In this document: piece after piece, positions 1 to 8,202 of the stretch
Layout of the letters: every line of letters starts with the position of its first letter
How positions within the stretch are numbered: position 1 is the first letter of the stretch
NCBI GenBank assembly: GCA_019239815.1
Contig: JAFAZL010000839.1
Location: 1 to 11,431 of the forward strand
Length of the DNA stretch: 11,431 nucleotides
Reading direction: 5' to 3'
DNA from: Acidobacteriota bacterium
GTDB taxonomy: Bacteria > Acidobacteriota > Terriglobia > Acidoferrales > UBA7541
Notes under the pieces: model-generated
The model's database searches: none
The model's input: the letters and a program-made list of their open reading frames with translations, nothing else
What the model was told of the DNA's origin: nothing
Made by a program: the position numbers and the translations under genes

Positions 1-581
1 GACTGAGGTTTCTGCGTGAGGCGATGGGCGGCGATCCAGCCGGCGACGGTGCCGGAGATAAGGAGCGCGAGGGCGCTGAGAGCAAGGATCCAATGACGGA
101 CCAAAATATTGGAGCGAGCCGGCGGAACGGAATCCGTGTTCGTCTCAGGAATGACGGCAGCGGGGGATGCGAGCAAAACAGGCTGGGCGACTAGCGGGGC
201 GGCCGCATTCGCTGCATGCGAACCGTTTGAGCCGTTACCGTTGCTCGGGACGGTTACGGGAGCGATGAAACGATAACCACGACGCGCCAAGGTTTCGACG
301 AAGCGTGGACTATCGGCGGAGTCGCCCAAGGCGTCGCGAAGCCGCTTGATGGCGGCGTTGAGGCCATGGTCGAAGTCGACAAAGGTGTCGGCAGGCCAAA
401 GGGTGGCGCGAAACTGCTCGCGGGTGACGAGTTCCCCCGGATTCTCGAGCAGGATCGTTAGGACCTGGAAGGGTTGTTCCTGGAGCTTGATCTTCTGGCC
501 ATTTTTGCGCAGTTCGGCGGAGGCAAGATTGGCCTCAAAAACGCCGAAGCGTATGGTGCTGTGATTTTGTGCCTGGGGCAC
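1..581 (-). CDS. ToxR/CadC-like membrane-anchored winged-helix transcriptional regulator (3' end outside window)
   Basis: Only the N-terminal 193 residues are present. Residues 8-108 read as an OmpR/PhoB-type winged-helix DNA-binding domain: an early RFGVFE strand, a QPFQVLTILLENPGELVTRE helix region, FDHGLNAAIKRLRDALGD (recognition helix) and the wing ending in FVETLARRGYRF. A Gly/Asn/Ala/Pro-rich linker follows (about 110-158), then one hydrophobic segment (about 164-184), so the protein is probably an inner-membrane one-component regulator with a cytoplasmic DNA-binding head. In Acidobacteria this architecture usually continues into TolB/WD40 or TPR repeats; that part is not visible. The start is GTG: GAGAGG lies 5 nt upstream and an in-frame TGA sits four codons before it, leaving no other good start. 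It is divergent from the zincin gene at 791. Its target and signal are unknown; regulation of the neighbour is inference. Confidence 0.9.
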   Translation of the reverse strand, partial: MPQAQNHSTIRFGVFEANLASAELRKNGQKIKLQEQPFQVLTILLENPGELVTREQFRATLWPADTFVDFDHGLNAAIKRLRDALGDSADSPRFVETLARRGYRFIAPVTVPSNGNGSNGSHAANAAAPLVAQPVLLASPAAVIPETNTDSVPPARSNILVRHWILALSALALLISGTVAGWIAAHRLTQKPQ

Positions 582-586
582 TGCGA

Positions 587-592
587 CCTCTC
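587..592 (-). promoter_or_regulatory. Ribosome binding site deciding the GTG start of the winged-helix regulator
   Basis: On the minus strand GAGAGG lies 5 nt before the GTG at 581-579. An in-frame TGA at 593-591 rules out any earlier start, so this site and the GTG define the N-terminus. Confidence 0.7.
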
Positions 593-777
593 AAAACCGG
601 ATTCCTTAGCCTATCTGTAAGAACGCCCAAACGATTTGATTTGTTTCCGACCCGCCGGGTTACCCTCTGCTCTATCTCTCTGATGCTGCGTGCCTTAGCC
701 GGTTACCTCGGGATGGCCCACGCATTACCCGCACGGCATTGAGGTACCAAACGCAATCGCTGAACTTCAGCCCACGT

Positions 778-782
778 GGAGG
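778..782 (+). promoter_or_regulatory. Ribosome binding site of the secreted zincin gene
   Basis: A perfect GGAGG sits 8 nt upstream of the ATG at 791. This favours ATG 791 over the in-frame GTG at 776, which would place the Shine-Dalgarno inside the coding sequence. Confidence 0.75.
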
Positions 783-790
783 CAAGGGCT

Positions 791-1510
791 ATGAAGATTC
801 AGACGGTTCAGAGAGGGTTGGCGTTAGGTCTGTTATCGCTGTGGATGGCATCGATCGGAGTTTCGAGGGCGCAGGCGGAAAGCGGCAGCCAACGCAGGCC
901 GACGGTGCGGATTTCGGTCTACAACGATGTCGGATTGAAGCGCGCGACATTGCTGCATGCCGAGGAGAGTGCGGTGGAGATCTTTCGTCAGGCAGGAATT
1001 GAGACGGAGTGGAAGAACTGCGGCGGCGGGGAACTGGCGACTTCATCGGGGAAGCCATGCGGCGAGGCGGCCTATCCGACGAGACTTGTACTGCGGATCG
1101 AGAGGCGGCCGCGTGGGCTGATCACCGAGCCACTTGGCGTGGCCTATCTATCGGAGAATGGCGAGGGGGCGTACTGCGACGTTTTCATTGAGCCGATGGA
1201 GGAGCTACAGCGGATGGACGCCGTAAGTCTAGACGCAGTGCTGGGGCACGTCGCGGCGCACGAGATCGCGCACTTGTTGCTGGGAATGCATTCGCACTCC
1301 GTGGGTGGATTGATGCGGGCGAGTTGGAGTTCGCGGTCGATGGAAGACTTGAAACGTGGAGCTCTGGGATTCAATGCGAAGCAGTCGGCGGCGATGGTGG
1401 AACGGCTGGAATTTGCGCAAGCGACTACCAAAGATGCGCTGGTGACGATGGCGGGAGATCCACCTTTAGCGCTGAGCGCTTTGCCGGCGCGGTGCCCGAA
1501 TGCGCATTGA
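791..1510 (+). CDS. Secreted zincin-type (putative zinc metalloprotease) protein
   Basis: 239 residues. Residues 1-29 form a signal peptide (MKIQ...RAQA, cleavage after AQA), so the product is exported. The zincin helix is clear: H157-E-I-A-H161 followed by LLLGMHSHS and VGGLM. H157 and H161 are the first two zinc ligands and E158 the catalytic base. The third ligand could be H167 (metzincin-like HExxH...H spacing) or H169, and M175 in GGLMR resembles a Met-turn. Cys77 and Cys90 flank a short Gly/Ser loop and could form a disulfide. I recall similar short secreted proteins with HE-x-GHLLLG...H...GIM in Acidobacteria, usually annotated hypothetical; substrate and activity are unknown. The start is ATG 791, with GGAGG 8 nt upstream. 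Divergent from the regulator at 581 and convergent with the amidohydrolase gene. Zincin fold is likely; true proteolytic activity is inference. Confidence 0.85.
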   Translation: MKIQTVQRGLALGLLSLWMASIGVSRAQAESGSQRRPTVRISVYNDVGLKRATLLHAEESAVEIFRQAGIETEWKNCGGGELATSSGKPCGEAAYPTRLVLRIERRPRGLITEPLGVAYLSENGEGAYCDVFIEPMEELQRMDAVSLDAVLGHVAAHEIAHLLLGMHSHSVGGLMRASWSSRSMEDLKRGALGFNAKQSAAMVERLEFAQATTKDALVTMAGDPPLALSALPARCPNAH

Positions 1511-1609
1511 GGATAGTCGGAAGGGCAGGCCGACAATAGGCGGCGTTTATCCAAGAGCAATTCTGTGGAGTCTTGGACTTACAACAGTGAATTGTCCCTG
1601 AATGGATTT

Positions 1610-4600
1610 TTAGTGACGGTCCCAATAGTTCGTGGGACGGTCGTCGTTCAAGAGGGCTGGAGGGAAGATCCAGTAGTCGTCGCCGAAAGGAATGTTCTTT
1701 GGCCAGACCTGGTCGAGACTGACGCCGTCGTAGAGAACGCCACCTTTCATCACAAACGCGATGTCGGCACTGTTGTGGATGTCGTCGAGCGGGTTCTTGT
1801 TGAGAATGTCGAGGTCAGCTAGCTTGCCTACGGTGATAGAACCGAGGTCTTGGTCCATTCCGAGGTAGTGAGCGCCGTCATTCGTGGCCATTTCGAGTGC
1901 GCCCATTGGCCCCAGCGCGGATGAGTACATCCAAAGCTCCCAATGCGAATCGACGCCTTGTTGCTGGCCGTGTCCGCCAAGGGCGCCGAAACCGCCGGCT
2001 TCGCGAATGTCGGCGACGGCTTGAGCGATGAGCGGAAAACTATAGTCGGTTTCGGGGCGCATCATTCGCGTTCTGGCGTGGGGAAGAATTTCGCGCCAGG
2101 GAGTCCAGCGCAAAAGCTTCGGATCTTTGTAGTAGTCGAAAGTCTGGAAGAAGTATTCTTCGTTCCACACGCCTGGGCCGCCGACAATTGCCGTCGGTGA
2201 ATACGTGAAGTGGGCCATGCCGAAAAATTTCGTGGCGTCGCTGTAGAGTGGAGCGTAGCCGAGAGGATGCTCGGAACCGGTCTGGCCGTCCATGGCCATA
2301 CCGAGATCGTATTCGAGACCACCACCTTCGGCGGTGATGTTCAGTCCGTATTTACGTGCGATTTCGGCGACCCATTGATGCTGTTCGCGCTTCGGCTGGA
2401 GATATTGTTTCAGCGTGAAAACTCCATAGCTCGAGAGGCGCTTGATGTTTTCCTCGGTGACTTCAAGGCTGGTGAGATCGTTGTTGCGGAAACCATTGCC
2501 GGCGTAAAGAGGATCGCCGCACGAAAACGTGCGCGGACCGATCATGAGGCCGGCATCCACCATTTCGGCAGGCGGGAAGACGTTCTGCGACCATGCGGCG
2601 GGGTCGAGCGTGGTGGTAATTCCGTATGCCAAGTTGCCGGCGATCTCGTAATCGTGAGGAGGAGTGATGCCGGTGTACATGCTGTAGTGATGAGCATGCA
2701 TGTCGATGAGGCCGGGAATGATGGTCTTGCCTTTTACGTTGATGACGCGATCGACGCCAGCCGTTGAGCATTCTCCGACGCATGAAATGCGAGAGCCCTT
2801 GATAACGATGGTGCCGCGTTCGATCACTTTGCGATGGTCGAAGGTCAGGATCTTGGCGCCGACCAGTGCGAGCGAGCCACCCGGAATTTCGCGGGGTACG
2901 CTGAACTTGATTTCGGTCGTGTCGGTTTTTTTGGAGTCGAGATGGTAGACGAAGTAGCGGTTGGCGCTGCCGAATTCGAGAGTCTGCGCGTCGCGGAAGT
3001 GCGGGAAATTTCCGCCTTCTTTGCTGACTGGATTGAGAGGGAGGACGGCGCCGGTTTTGTCGATGAGTGGCGGTTTCCCCGCGGTGCCGGCTGACGGAAA
3101 TGCAAGCGTGTAGACGTTGTCGCCCTCTTGAAACGCAACGGTGTTCAAGTCAGGAGAGACGGTCACCTCATCGGCGAAGGGAAAAACCACGTGAACGCGG
3201 CGGTCGGTGCCGTCAAGCTTGACGGAGACGAAATTGATGGCGAGGGGACGGCGCGATTCGGGGTCTTTGCTCTTCGCGAATTCGGGATAGTAGATGCGGC
3301 CGTCGGCACCGAACGTTGGAGCAACGATCTGATTGCGTTCGAGGTATTCGGAGTAACGCGGGGTCCGGACGATCAACTTGGTTTCACCACCGGAAGCCGG
3401 CAGGGAGACGAGGTCGTACCAGGTATTTGTGATCCAGGGTTGTCCACGGAAGAACGAGCCGGAGCCGCGCGCGACGACGATGGTTCTGCCATCGGGACTC
3501 CATGCAGGATGAATGTATTCGCCGGGTTCGGTGGTGAGTTGCTGAGGCGAGCCGCCGTCTGTCGAGATCTTCCAGAGTGCGCCGCCGAGCTTCTCGTCCC
3601 AGGAGGTGAACACGATGGACTTCCCATCGGGCGACCACGCGGGGGAGTATTCGGTGGCGGTGAATGATGAAGCGGTCAGGCGGCGCGGCTGCCCGCTGGG
3701 CATGTCCATCAGCCAGATGTGACCGACGGCCTGGAAGGCGAGCGTCTTGCGGTCGGGAGAAGCCGTGTGCCAGCGCGCGAAACGCATAGGGAAAGCGTCA
3801 TCCGTGATGCGACGCTCGGTCTTGGCCATCTGGGAAATCGTGCGCTGGACGTGGACGGTGAAAGGAATCGTTTCCACCTTTCCGTCCGCGACCGAGACGC
3901 GATGAATTTTTCCGCCTTGCGAAATCACGATGGATTTTCCGTCGCGCGCCCACGCGTAGCCCGGGAGGATGCGCCAGGCGCTCCAAGAATCGACGTCACT
4001 TTCAATTGGATCCATCAAGACACGCTCGGAGCCGGATTGCAGATCGCGGAGCCAGAGTGCAGTGCGCGGACCATATTTGTGGCCTTTGTAAGAGATCGTG
4101 CCGTTTGGAATGCGACGCGCGAAGGTGAGCCAGCGACCATCGGGAGAGATTTCGGGTGCGAAGGCGCCGCCGTTGGAAAGGCGGTATTGCTGTGCTCCCT
4201 GGCCGGCAGTGACGTCTTCCTTGTCCCCCGTGCGGAGCTCGATTCGTTTGATTTGGAAAAAGCCTTGTGACGGATCGTTGTGACCTGCATAAGAAGAAGG
4301 CTCGCCCGCGGCGTACTCAAAATAAACATAGCGGCCATCGGAAGAAACCGCCGGCCAGCTAGCGCCTTTCTCGTCTTTGCCGCTGACGATTTCCAGTCCC
4401 TTTCCGCCTTCGCGGTTGTACAGCCAGATTCCGGCCGGCGGAGGAGTTTCCAATCCCGTCGATACGGAATGGCGAGAGACAAGGATGTTTTGGCTGTCGG
4501 GAGTCCATGCCGGTTCGTACATGCGGAGATCTTTATCTTCGACAACGGCGTGGGGATTCGAACCGTCGGCGTTCATGACCCAAAGGTTGTCCTGGCCGCC

Positions 4601-4972
4601 GCGATCGGTGATGAATGCGATGTATTTTCCATCCGGCGAAAAACGCGGGTGGGCGTTGAGGGCGACGCCGCTTTTTTGCGTGAGGCATTCGGCGTTGCCC
4701 CCGGTTACCGGCAGGCGATAAATGTGGGCGAGAAGATCGAAGACGATCCATTTGCCGTCCGGAGAAATATCCACCGACATCCAGGTGCCTTCGGAAGTGT
4801 CGAAGGCAATCTCGCGGGTCGTTCCGCGGGCGAGAGTGGTGTCCCATTTTTCTTCGGGCTTGTCCTTTGGTTTTTGGTCGTCGTCACCGCGCGCGAAACC
4901 GGGGCGCGAAAGCGATGCAATGGCAAGAATGAAGAGCAGCAGTGTGCGCAAGGCAAGGCGATGCTGAGTCAT
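1610..4972 (-). CDS. Exported TolB-like beta-propeller / amidohydrolase fusion protein
   Basis: 1120 residues. A signal peptide covers about 1-27 (hydrophobic LLLFILAIASL, then GFARGDDD). From about 55 to 700 there are repeated PD40/TolB propeller motifs such as ISPDGKWIVF, FSPDGKYIAF, WSPDGKSIVF and WSPDGRTIVV. Residues about 705-1090 are an amidohydrolase domain: strand VGAKILTFD, PGLIDMHAHH with metal ligands H759 and H761, K855 in FTLKQY as possible carbamylated lysine, and H902 in GSEHPL. Canonical His and Asp positions are replaced by TAEGGG (E882) and GGHGQQQG (H1001) with SHWELW; I recall this as typical of TolB-amidohydrolases, so the enzyme is probably intact. The domain closes with VGKLADLDILNKNPL. 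It probably acts outside the cytoplasm on an amide, cyclic or peptide substrate that cannot be named. GGAG lies 7 nt before the ATG. The gene lies downstream of the ADOP gene on the same strand. Confidence 0.93.
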   Translation of the reverse strand: MTQHRLALRTLLLFILAIASLSRPGFARGDDDQKPKDKPEEKWDTTLARGTTREIAFDTSEGTWMSVDISPDGKWIVFDLLAHIYRLPVTGGNAECLTQKSGVALNAHPRFSPDGKYIAFITDRGGQDNLWVMNADGSNPHAVVEDKDLRMYEPAWTPDSQNILVSRHSVSTGLETPPPAGIWLYNREGGKGLEIVSGKDEKGASWPAVSSDGRYVYFEYAAGEPSSYAGHNDPSQGFFQIKRIELRTGDKEDVTAGQGAQQYRLSNGGAFAPEISPDGRWLTFARRIPNGTISYKGHKYGPRTALWLRDLQSGSERVLMDPIESDVDSWSAWRILPGYAWARDGKSIVISQGGKIHRVSVADGKVETIPFTVHVQRTISQMAKTERRITDDAFPMRFARWHTASPDRKTLAFQAVGHIWLMDMPSGQPRRLTASSFTATEYSPAWSPDGKSIVFTSWDEKLGGALWKISTDGGSPQQLTTEPGEYIHPAWSPDGRTIVVARGSGSFFRGQPWITNTWYDLVSLPASGGETKLIVRTPRYSEYLERNQIVAPTFGADGRIYYPEFAKSKDPESRRPLAINFVSVKLDGTDRRVHVVFPFADEVTVSPDLNTVAFQEGDNVYTLAFPSAGTAGKPPLIDKTGAVLPLNPVSKEGGNFPHFRDAQTLEFGSANRYFVYHLDSKKTDTTEIKFSVPREIPGGSLALVGAKILTFDHRKVIERGTIVIKGSRISCVGECSTAGVDRVINVKGKTIIPGLIDMHAHHYSMYTGITPPHDYEIAGNLAYGITTTLDPAAWSQNVFPPAEMVDAGLMIGPRTFSCGDPLYAGNGFRNNDLTSLEVTEENIKRLSSYGVFTLKQYLQPKREQHQWVAEIARKYGLNITAEGGGLEYDLGMAMDGQTGSEHPLGYAPLYSDATKFFGMAHFTYSPTAIVGGPGVWNEEYFFQTFDYYKDPKLLRWTPWREILPHARTRMMRPETDYSFPLIAQAVADIREAGGFGALGGHGQQQGVDSHWELWMYSSALGPMGALEMATNDGAHYLGMDQDLGSITVGKLADLDILNKNPLDDIHNSADIAFVMKGGVLYDGVSLDQVWPKNIPFGDDYWIFPPALLNDDRPTNYWDRH

Positions 4973-5005
4973 CGAATCGCTCCGTAGTGTCTGTGAACTT
5001 CAACT

Positions 5006-5066
5006 GCGATGTTCAAGTTGGCAGGCGGCCAGCCTACTTGGCCGAGATTCTAATTTGAAACATCGC
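5006..5066. repeat. Nested inverted repeat between ADOP permease and TolB-amidohydrolase genes
   Basis: The outer arms GCGATGTTCAA (5006-5016) and TTGAAACATCGC (5055-5066) pair over 11 bp with one bulged base. Inside them GGCCA (5027-5031) and TGGCC (5039-5043) form a second hairpin. No T-run follows on either strand, so it does not look like a standard intrinsic terminator. It lies in the leader of the minus-strand amidohydrolase gene, ending about 33 nt before its ATG, and could be an operator or an RNA structure. The pairing is seen; the role is unknown. Confidence 0.5.
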
Positions 5067-5138
5067 TGGGGCAAAGTTGGTTGCGCAGGACGGATTCGGA
5101 GTCGAGCCTTGCCTACCTGTACAAGAAATTCGCCTCCC

Positions 5139-7868
5139 CTACATATCGCGGAGTGAAGTGAGCGGGTCGACGCCGCTGGCGCTGCGAGCCGGGAGGTAGC
5201 AGGCGACGAAGGCGACAATCAGCAGCACTAGAGAGGCGCCGCCGAGGCTGAGGTAGTCTGTGCCTTTTACTCCATAGAGAAAGCCGGAGAGACCACGCCC
5301 AAGGAGCAAGGCGATGGCAACGCCACAGGTCAAGCCGCCGAGAACCACGGTCAATCCCTGGCGGAGAATCAGGAGCGAAACCGAACTTTGACTTGCTCCC
5401 AGGGCCATGCGGACTCCGATTTCTCGGCGGCGCTGGTTCACGGAGTACGCCATGATTCCGTAGAGACCGACCGAAGCGAGACCCAGCGCGAGAAATCCGA
5501 AGACAGCGAGAAGATTCACGGCGATTTTGCCCCACCAGAGAGCTTGCTCGATGATCTTCGATCCGGTGCGGATGTCTTCGACGGCGAGCCCCGGATCGAT
5601 GAGATGAATCTGGTCGGTGACGGCGGAAAGAATTGTAGTGGGATCTTGCTGGGATTTGACGTAGAGAACCATCGCGTCGGAAAAATTCTGCCGGAGCGGA
5701 ATGAAGATACAGGGCTGAGGCGGCTCGCCGAGAGTTCCGTAGTTCGTGGTCTTTACGACGCCGACGATTTGGAGAAAGTCTTTGCCCTGGGGCAACTTGA
5801 GACGCTTGCCGAGCGCGTTCTGATTTGGCCAATACTGCGCGGCCATCGTTTCATTGATGATGGCGACGGGAGTCGAGATGTCGCGATCGTCCTGAGTGAA
5901 GTCGCGGCCGGAAACGAAGTTCACGCCGAGAACGGAGAAATAATCGACGTCGATTGTGTTGACCACAGAGGAGATGGCGTCAGATTTTTTGCGCTGCTCC
6001 TGGCCCTCAATAACGATGTTGGTTTCCTTGCGTCCCCAGAGCGGCATGTTCGAAGCCCAGGAAAGAGAGGAGATTCCGGGGAGATTGGAAACGCGCTCGC
6101 GAACCTGTTTGTAAAACTGCTCCGTACGAGGCTGATCGTATCCGGCTTGGCCTGGGTAGAGCATGAAGATGCTCAAGTGACTGGTCTGGTAGCCGGGATC
6201 GATCGTGTATTGCTGTTCGATGCTGTGCAGAAAGATTGCGGCGATGACGAGGAGAACGAGGGAGCCAGCGACCTGAGCGCCAAGGAGAACGTTCGCGAAA
6301 CTGAAACGGCCGGGACGGCGAGCGGCGGTGCGCGTTTCTTCTTTTATGACTTCGGAAACGGATGTGCGAGAGGTGCGAAGCGCGGGAACGATGCCGAAGA
6401 TCAATCCGGTGAGGATCGCGACGACAAAGGTGAAGGCGAAGACCGCGGGGTCGATGCGAAGCTCGGCAAGATTTGCTGCGTATTCCGCGGGGCGCATAGC
6501 GGAAAGAGCCTGGCAGCCGGCGTAACCGAAGCCGAATCCCAGGATGCCGCTGAAGAGACCGAGCAAAACGCTTTCGGTGAGCAGCTGGCGAATCAGACGC
6601 GAGCGGCCGGCACCGAGAGCGATGCGCACGGCGATTTCCTGGCGACGAGCGGCGGCTCGGGCGAGAAGCAAGTTGGCTACGTTTGAACAGGCGATGAGAA
6701 GAACGATGGCGACGATGGCAGCGAGCAGCATTCCGCCGAGCATAAGTCCACGGCCTTCAGGACCATAGGCAGCCTCGGACAGATGCCTGACGACGAGCGA
6801 TTGATTGAGATTGGTGTCGGGATATTCGTTGTCTAAAGCAGCGGAGCTAATTTTCATCTCGGCTTGCGTTTGCGTGAAGGCGTCGGCTTGGGGGAGGCGG
6901 CCGATTCCTGTGACGAGTGGGATGGAGCGATCGGTCAGGGCATTCTGCTGCTGAGTGGGAAGGAATTCTCTGGCCATCGAGGTGGGAATCCATAGATCAG
7001 GACCGAAGACTGCGTACAAGCCTTTGAATTCCTTGGGCCCGACGCCGATGATCGTGAAAGGAATGTTGTTGAGTTTAATGGTCTCACCAACGATGTTGGG
7101 GCGGGCGCCGAAGCGGTTCTGCCAAGCGGAATAGCCGAGAACAACGACGGTCGCTGCGCCAGGTTTGGTGTCTTCGTCTGGAAGGAAGAAGCGTCCTTGC
7201 GACGGATGCAGGCCGAGGGTTTCGAAATAGTTGGAGGTGACGAGCTCCATCTGAACGCGGCGGGGCTGATCTTTGTCGATCATGGTGACGGAGGTGGGGT
7301 TGGAGTGAGCGGCAAAGCTGGTGAAGGATTTCGCACGATCGCGGAGATCAAGAAAGTTTGGGTATGAAAGGAGCTGGAGGTCGCCCAGCTGAGTGACCTT
7401 TGCTTTTTGCGTTGTGTTTATCGCTACCAAGGTGGAGATGTGATCGACGGGCAGAGGATTCAGGATGAGGGAGTTGATGACGGTGAAGACCGCGGCGTTT
7501 GCACCGATGCCGAGAGCGAGAGTGAGGATCGCGACGGCGGTGAAGCCTGGAGACTTTCGCAACGTGCGAGCGGCATAGCGGAGGTCGAGAAAAAAATCGG
7601 TGAAGACGGCGCCAGTGCGAGGAGCGCCTTCCGGCACCGATTCGAGAGGAGTTTGTTGGGTGAATTGAAGCTCGGAGGTGAGATCGGTGGAATCGAGCTC
7701 GGCGATCACATCGCGGCGGGCGTCTTCGTGCGAGAGTCCCGAGGCGCGAAGGTCATCGTAGCGGTCCTGCAGGTGAAGCGATAGTTCGTCGAGTATTTCT
7801 GCTTCGCGTTCCGGCTTTATGCGCAAGCCGCGAAGTCGTTTTTGGATTTCGGATTTCCAGTCAAGCAT
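5139..7868 (-). CDS. ADOP-type (acidobacterial duplicated orphan) FtsX/MacB-like ABC transporter permease
   Basis: 909 residues. Residues 1-60 form the helical prefix typical of this family (EAEILDELSLHLQDRYDDLRASGLSHEDARRD in pieces), followed by LRYAARTLRKSPGFT leading into TM1 (about 109-135). A MacB-type periplasmic core spans about 140-370, then TMs near 376-402, 432-455 and 474-496 with the FtsX motif VANLLLARAAARRQEIAVRIALGAG. A second copy follows: TM about 529-548, periplasmic core about 555-775, and TMs near 781-807, 838-858 and 873-892, with QRRREIGVRMALGAS. This gives eight membrane segments in two FtsX units. Members normally lack a linked ATPase, and none occurs in this window; transport substrate is unknown, and related MacB/LolCDE systems move lipids, peptides or drugs. 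AGGAG lies 6 nt before the ATG, inside the upstream padR gene, with 8 nt of coding overlap, indicating translational coupling. Length and motifs look intact. Confidence 0.95.
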   Translation of the reverse strand: MLDWKSEIQKRLRGLRIKPEREAEILDELSLHLQDRYDDLRASGLSHEDARRDVIAELDSTDLTSELQFTQQTPLESVPEGAPRTGAVFTDFFLDLRYAARTLRKSPGFTAVAILTLALGIGANAAVFTVINSLILNPLPVDHISTLVAINTTQKAKVTQLGDLQLLSYPNFLDLRDRAKSFTSFAAHSNPTSVTMIDKDQPRRVQMELVTSNYFETLGLHPSQGRFFLPDEDTKPGAATVVVLGYSAWQNRFGARPNIVGETIKLNNIPFTIIGVGPKEFKGLYAVFGPDLWIPTSMAREFLPTQQQNALTDRSIPLVTGIGRLPQADAFTQTQAEMKISSAALDNEYPDTNLNQSLVVRHLSEAAYGPEGRGLMLGGMLLAAIVAIVLLIACSNVANLLLARAAARRQEIAVRIALGAGRSRLIRQLLTESVLLGLFSGILGFGFGYAGCQALSAMRPAEYAANLAELRIDPAVFAFTFVVAILTGLIFGIVPALRTSRTSVSEVIKEETRTAARRPGRFSFANVLLGAQVAGSLVLLVIAAIFLHSIEQQYTIDPGYQTSHLSIFMLYPGQAGYDQPRTEQFYKQVRERVSNLPGISSLSWASNMPLWGRKETNIVIEGQEQRKKSDAISSVVNTIDVDYFSVLGVNFVSGRDFTQDDRDISTPVAIINETMAAQYWPNQNALGKRLKLPQGKDFLQIVGVVKTTNYGTLGEPPQPCIFIPLRQNFSDAMVLYVKSQQDPTTILSAVTDQIHLIDPGLAVEDIRTGSKIIEQALWWGKIAVNLLAVFGFLALGLASVGLYGIMAYSVNQRRREIGVRMALGASQSSVSLLILRQGLTVVLGGLTCGVAIALLLGRGLSGFLYGVKGTDYLSLGGASLVLLIVAFVACYLPARSASGVDPLTSLRDM

Positions 7869-8202
7869 GTTCCACTCCTGTGATGCGGACGATAGCGCCC
7901 GAGAATTCCTGCCATTGGCGACGTTTTTCGGCTAAGGCGACGGTTCCTTTTGCGGTCAATGAGTAGTAGCGTCGGCGACGTTGATTCGCTTTTTCGAGCC
8001 AGCGACCTTGTATCCAGTCGCGTTTTTCGAGGCGATAGAGCAGCGGATAGAGCGAGGCAACGTGGAAGCGGATGGAGCCGCCGGAACGAAGGTCGATGAG
8101 ACGAGCGATGTCATAGCCGTGGCGGGGCTGATCCTCGAGTAAGGAGAGGACTAAGAGTTCGGCGCTGCCCTTTTTCCAGTCTTGCTGCACGGGCGAGGAC
8201 AT
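7861..8202 (-). CDS. PadR-family winged-helix transcriptional regulator
   Basis: 113 residues, the usual size for a short PadR protein. Helices and wing run from about 12 to 95: GSAELLVLSLLEDQPRHGYD (first helices), IRFHVASLYPLLYRLEKRDW (recognition helix, with the characteristic SLYPLLYRLE) and a basic wing RRRRYYSLTAKG. The C-terminal helix (about 88-104) should provide the dimer contact. The chosen ATG has AGGAG 8 nt upstream (8211-8215 on the plus strand); an in-frame ATG at 8253 would add 17 residues with no PadR character and is disfavoured. The stop overlaps the ADOP permease start by 8 nt, so the two are co-translated. PadR regulators usually repress their own operon and neighbouring transport genes, so autoregulation of the pair is likely but not shown. 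The inducer is unknown. Confidence 0.95.
   Translation of the reverse strand: MSSPVQQDWKKGSAELLVLSLLEDQPRHGYDIARLIDLRSGGSIRFHVASLYPLLYRLEKRDWIQGRWLEKANQRRRRYYSLTAKGTVALAEKRRQWQEFSGAIVRITGVEHA
7875..7879 (-). promoter_or_regulatory. Ribosome binding site of the ADOP permease within the padR coding end
   Basis: AGGAG on the minus strand lies 6 nt before the ATG at 7868. It is inside the last codons of padR, whose stop overlaps the permease start, a standard layout for translational coupling. Confidence 0.75.

Noticed and set aside
776..790. GTG start for the zincin gene, adding five residues
   Set aside because: It would place the GGAGG site inside the gene; ATG 791 has ideal spacing and begins a proper signal peptide.
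1511..1609. Possible terminator between the convergent zincin and amidohydrolase genes
   Set aside because: No stem of useful length followed by a T-run on either strand; nothing else is recognisable there.
5113..5832. 239-codon Arg/Ser-rich minus-strand frame inside the ADOP gene
   Set aside because: Alternative frame of the permease, with composition typical of a GC-rich shadow.
5388..6686. 432-codon plus-strand open frame opposite the ADOP permease
   Set aside because: An antisense shadow of a well-recognised gene; composition is Asp/Glu/Gly-heavy with no motifs.
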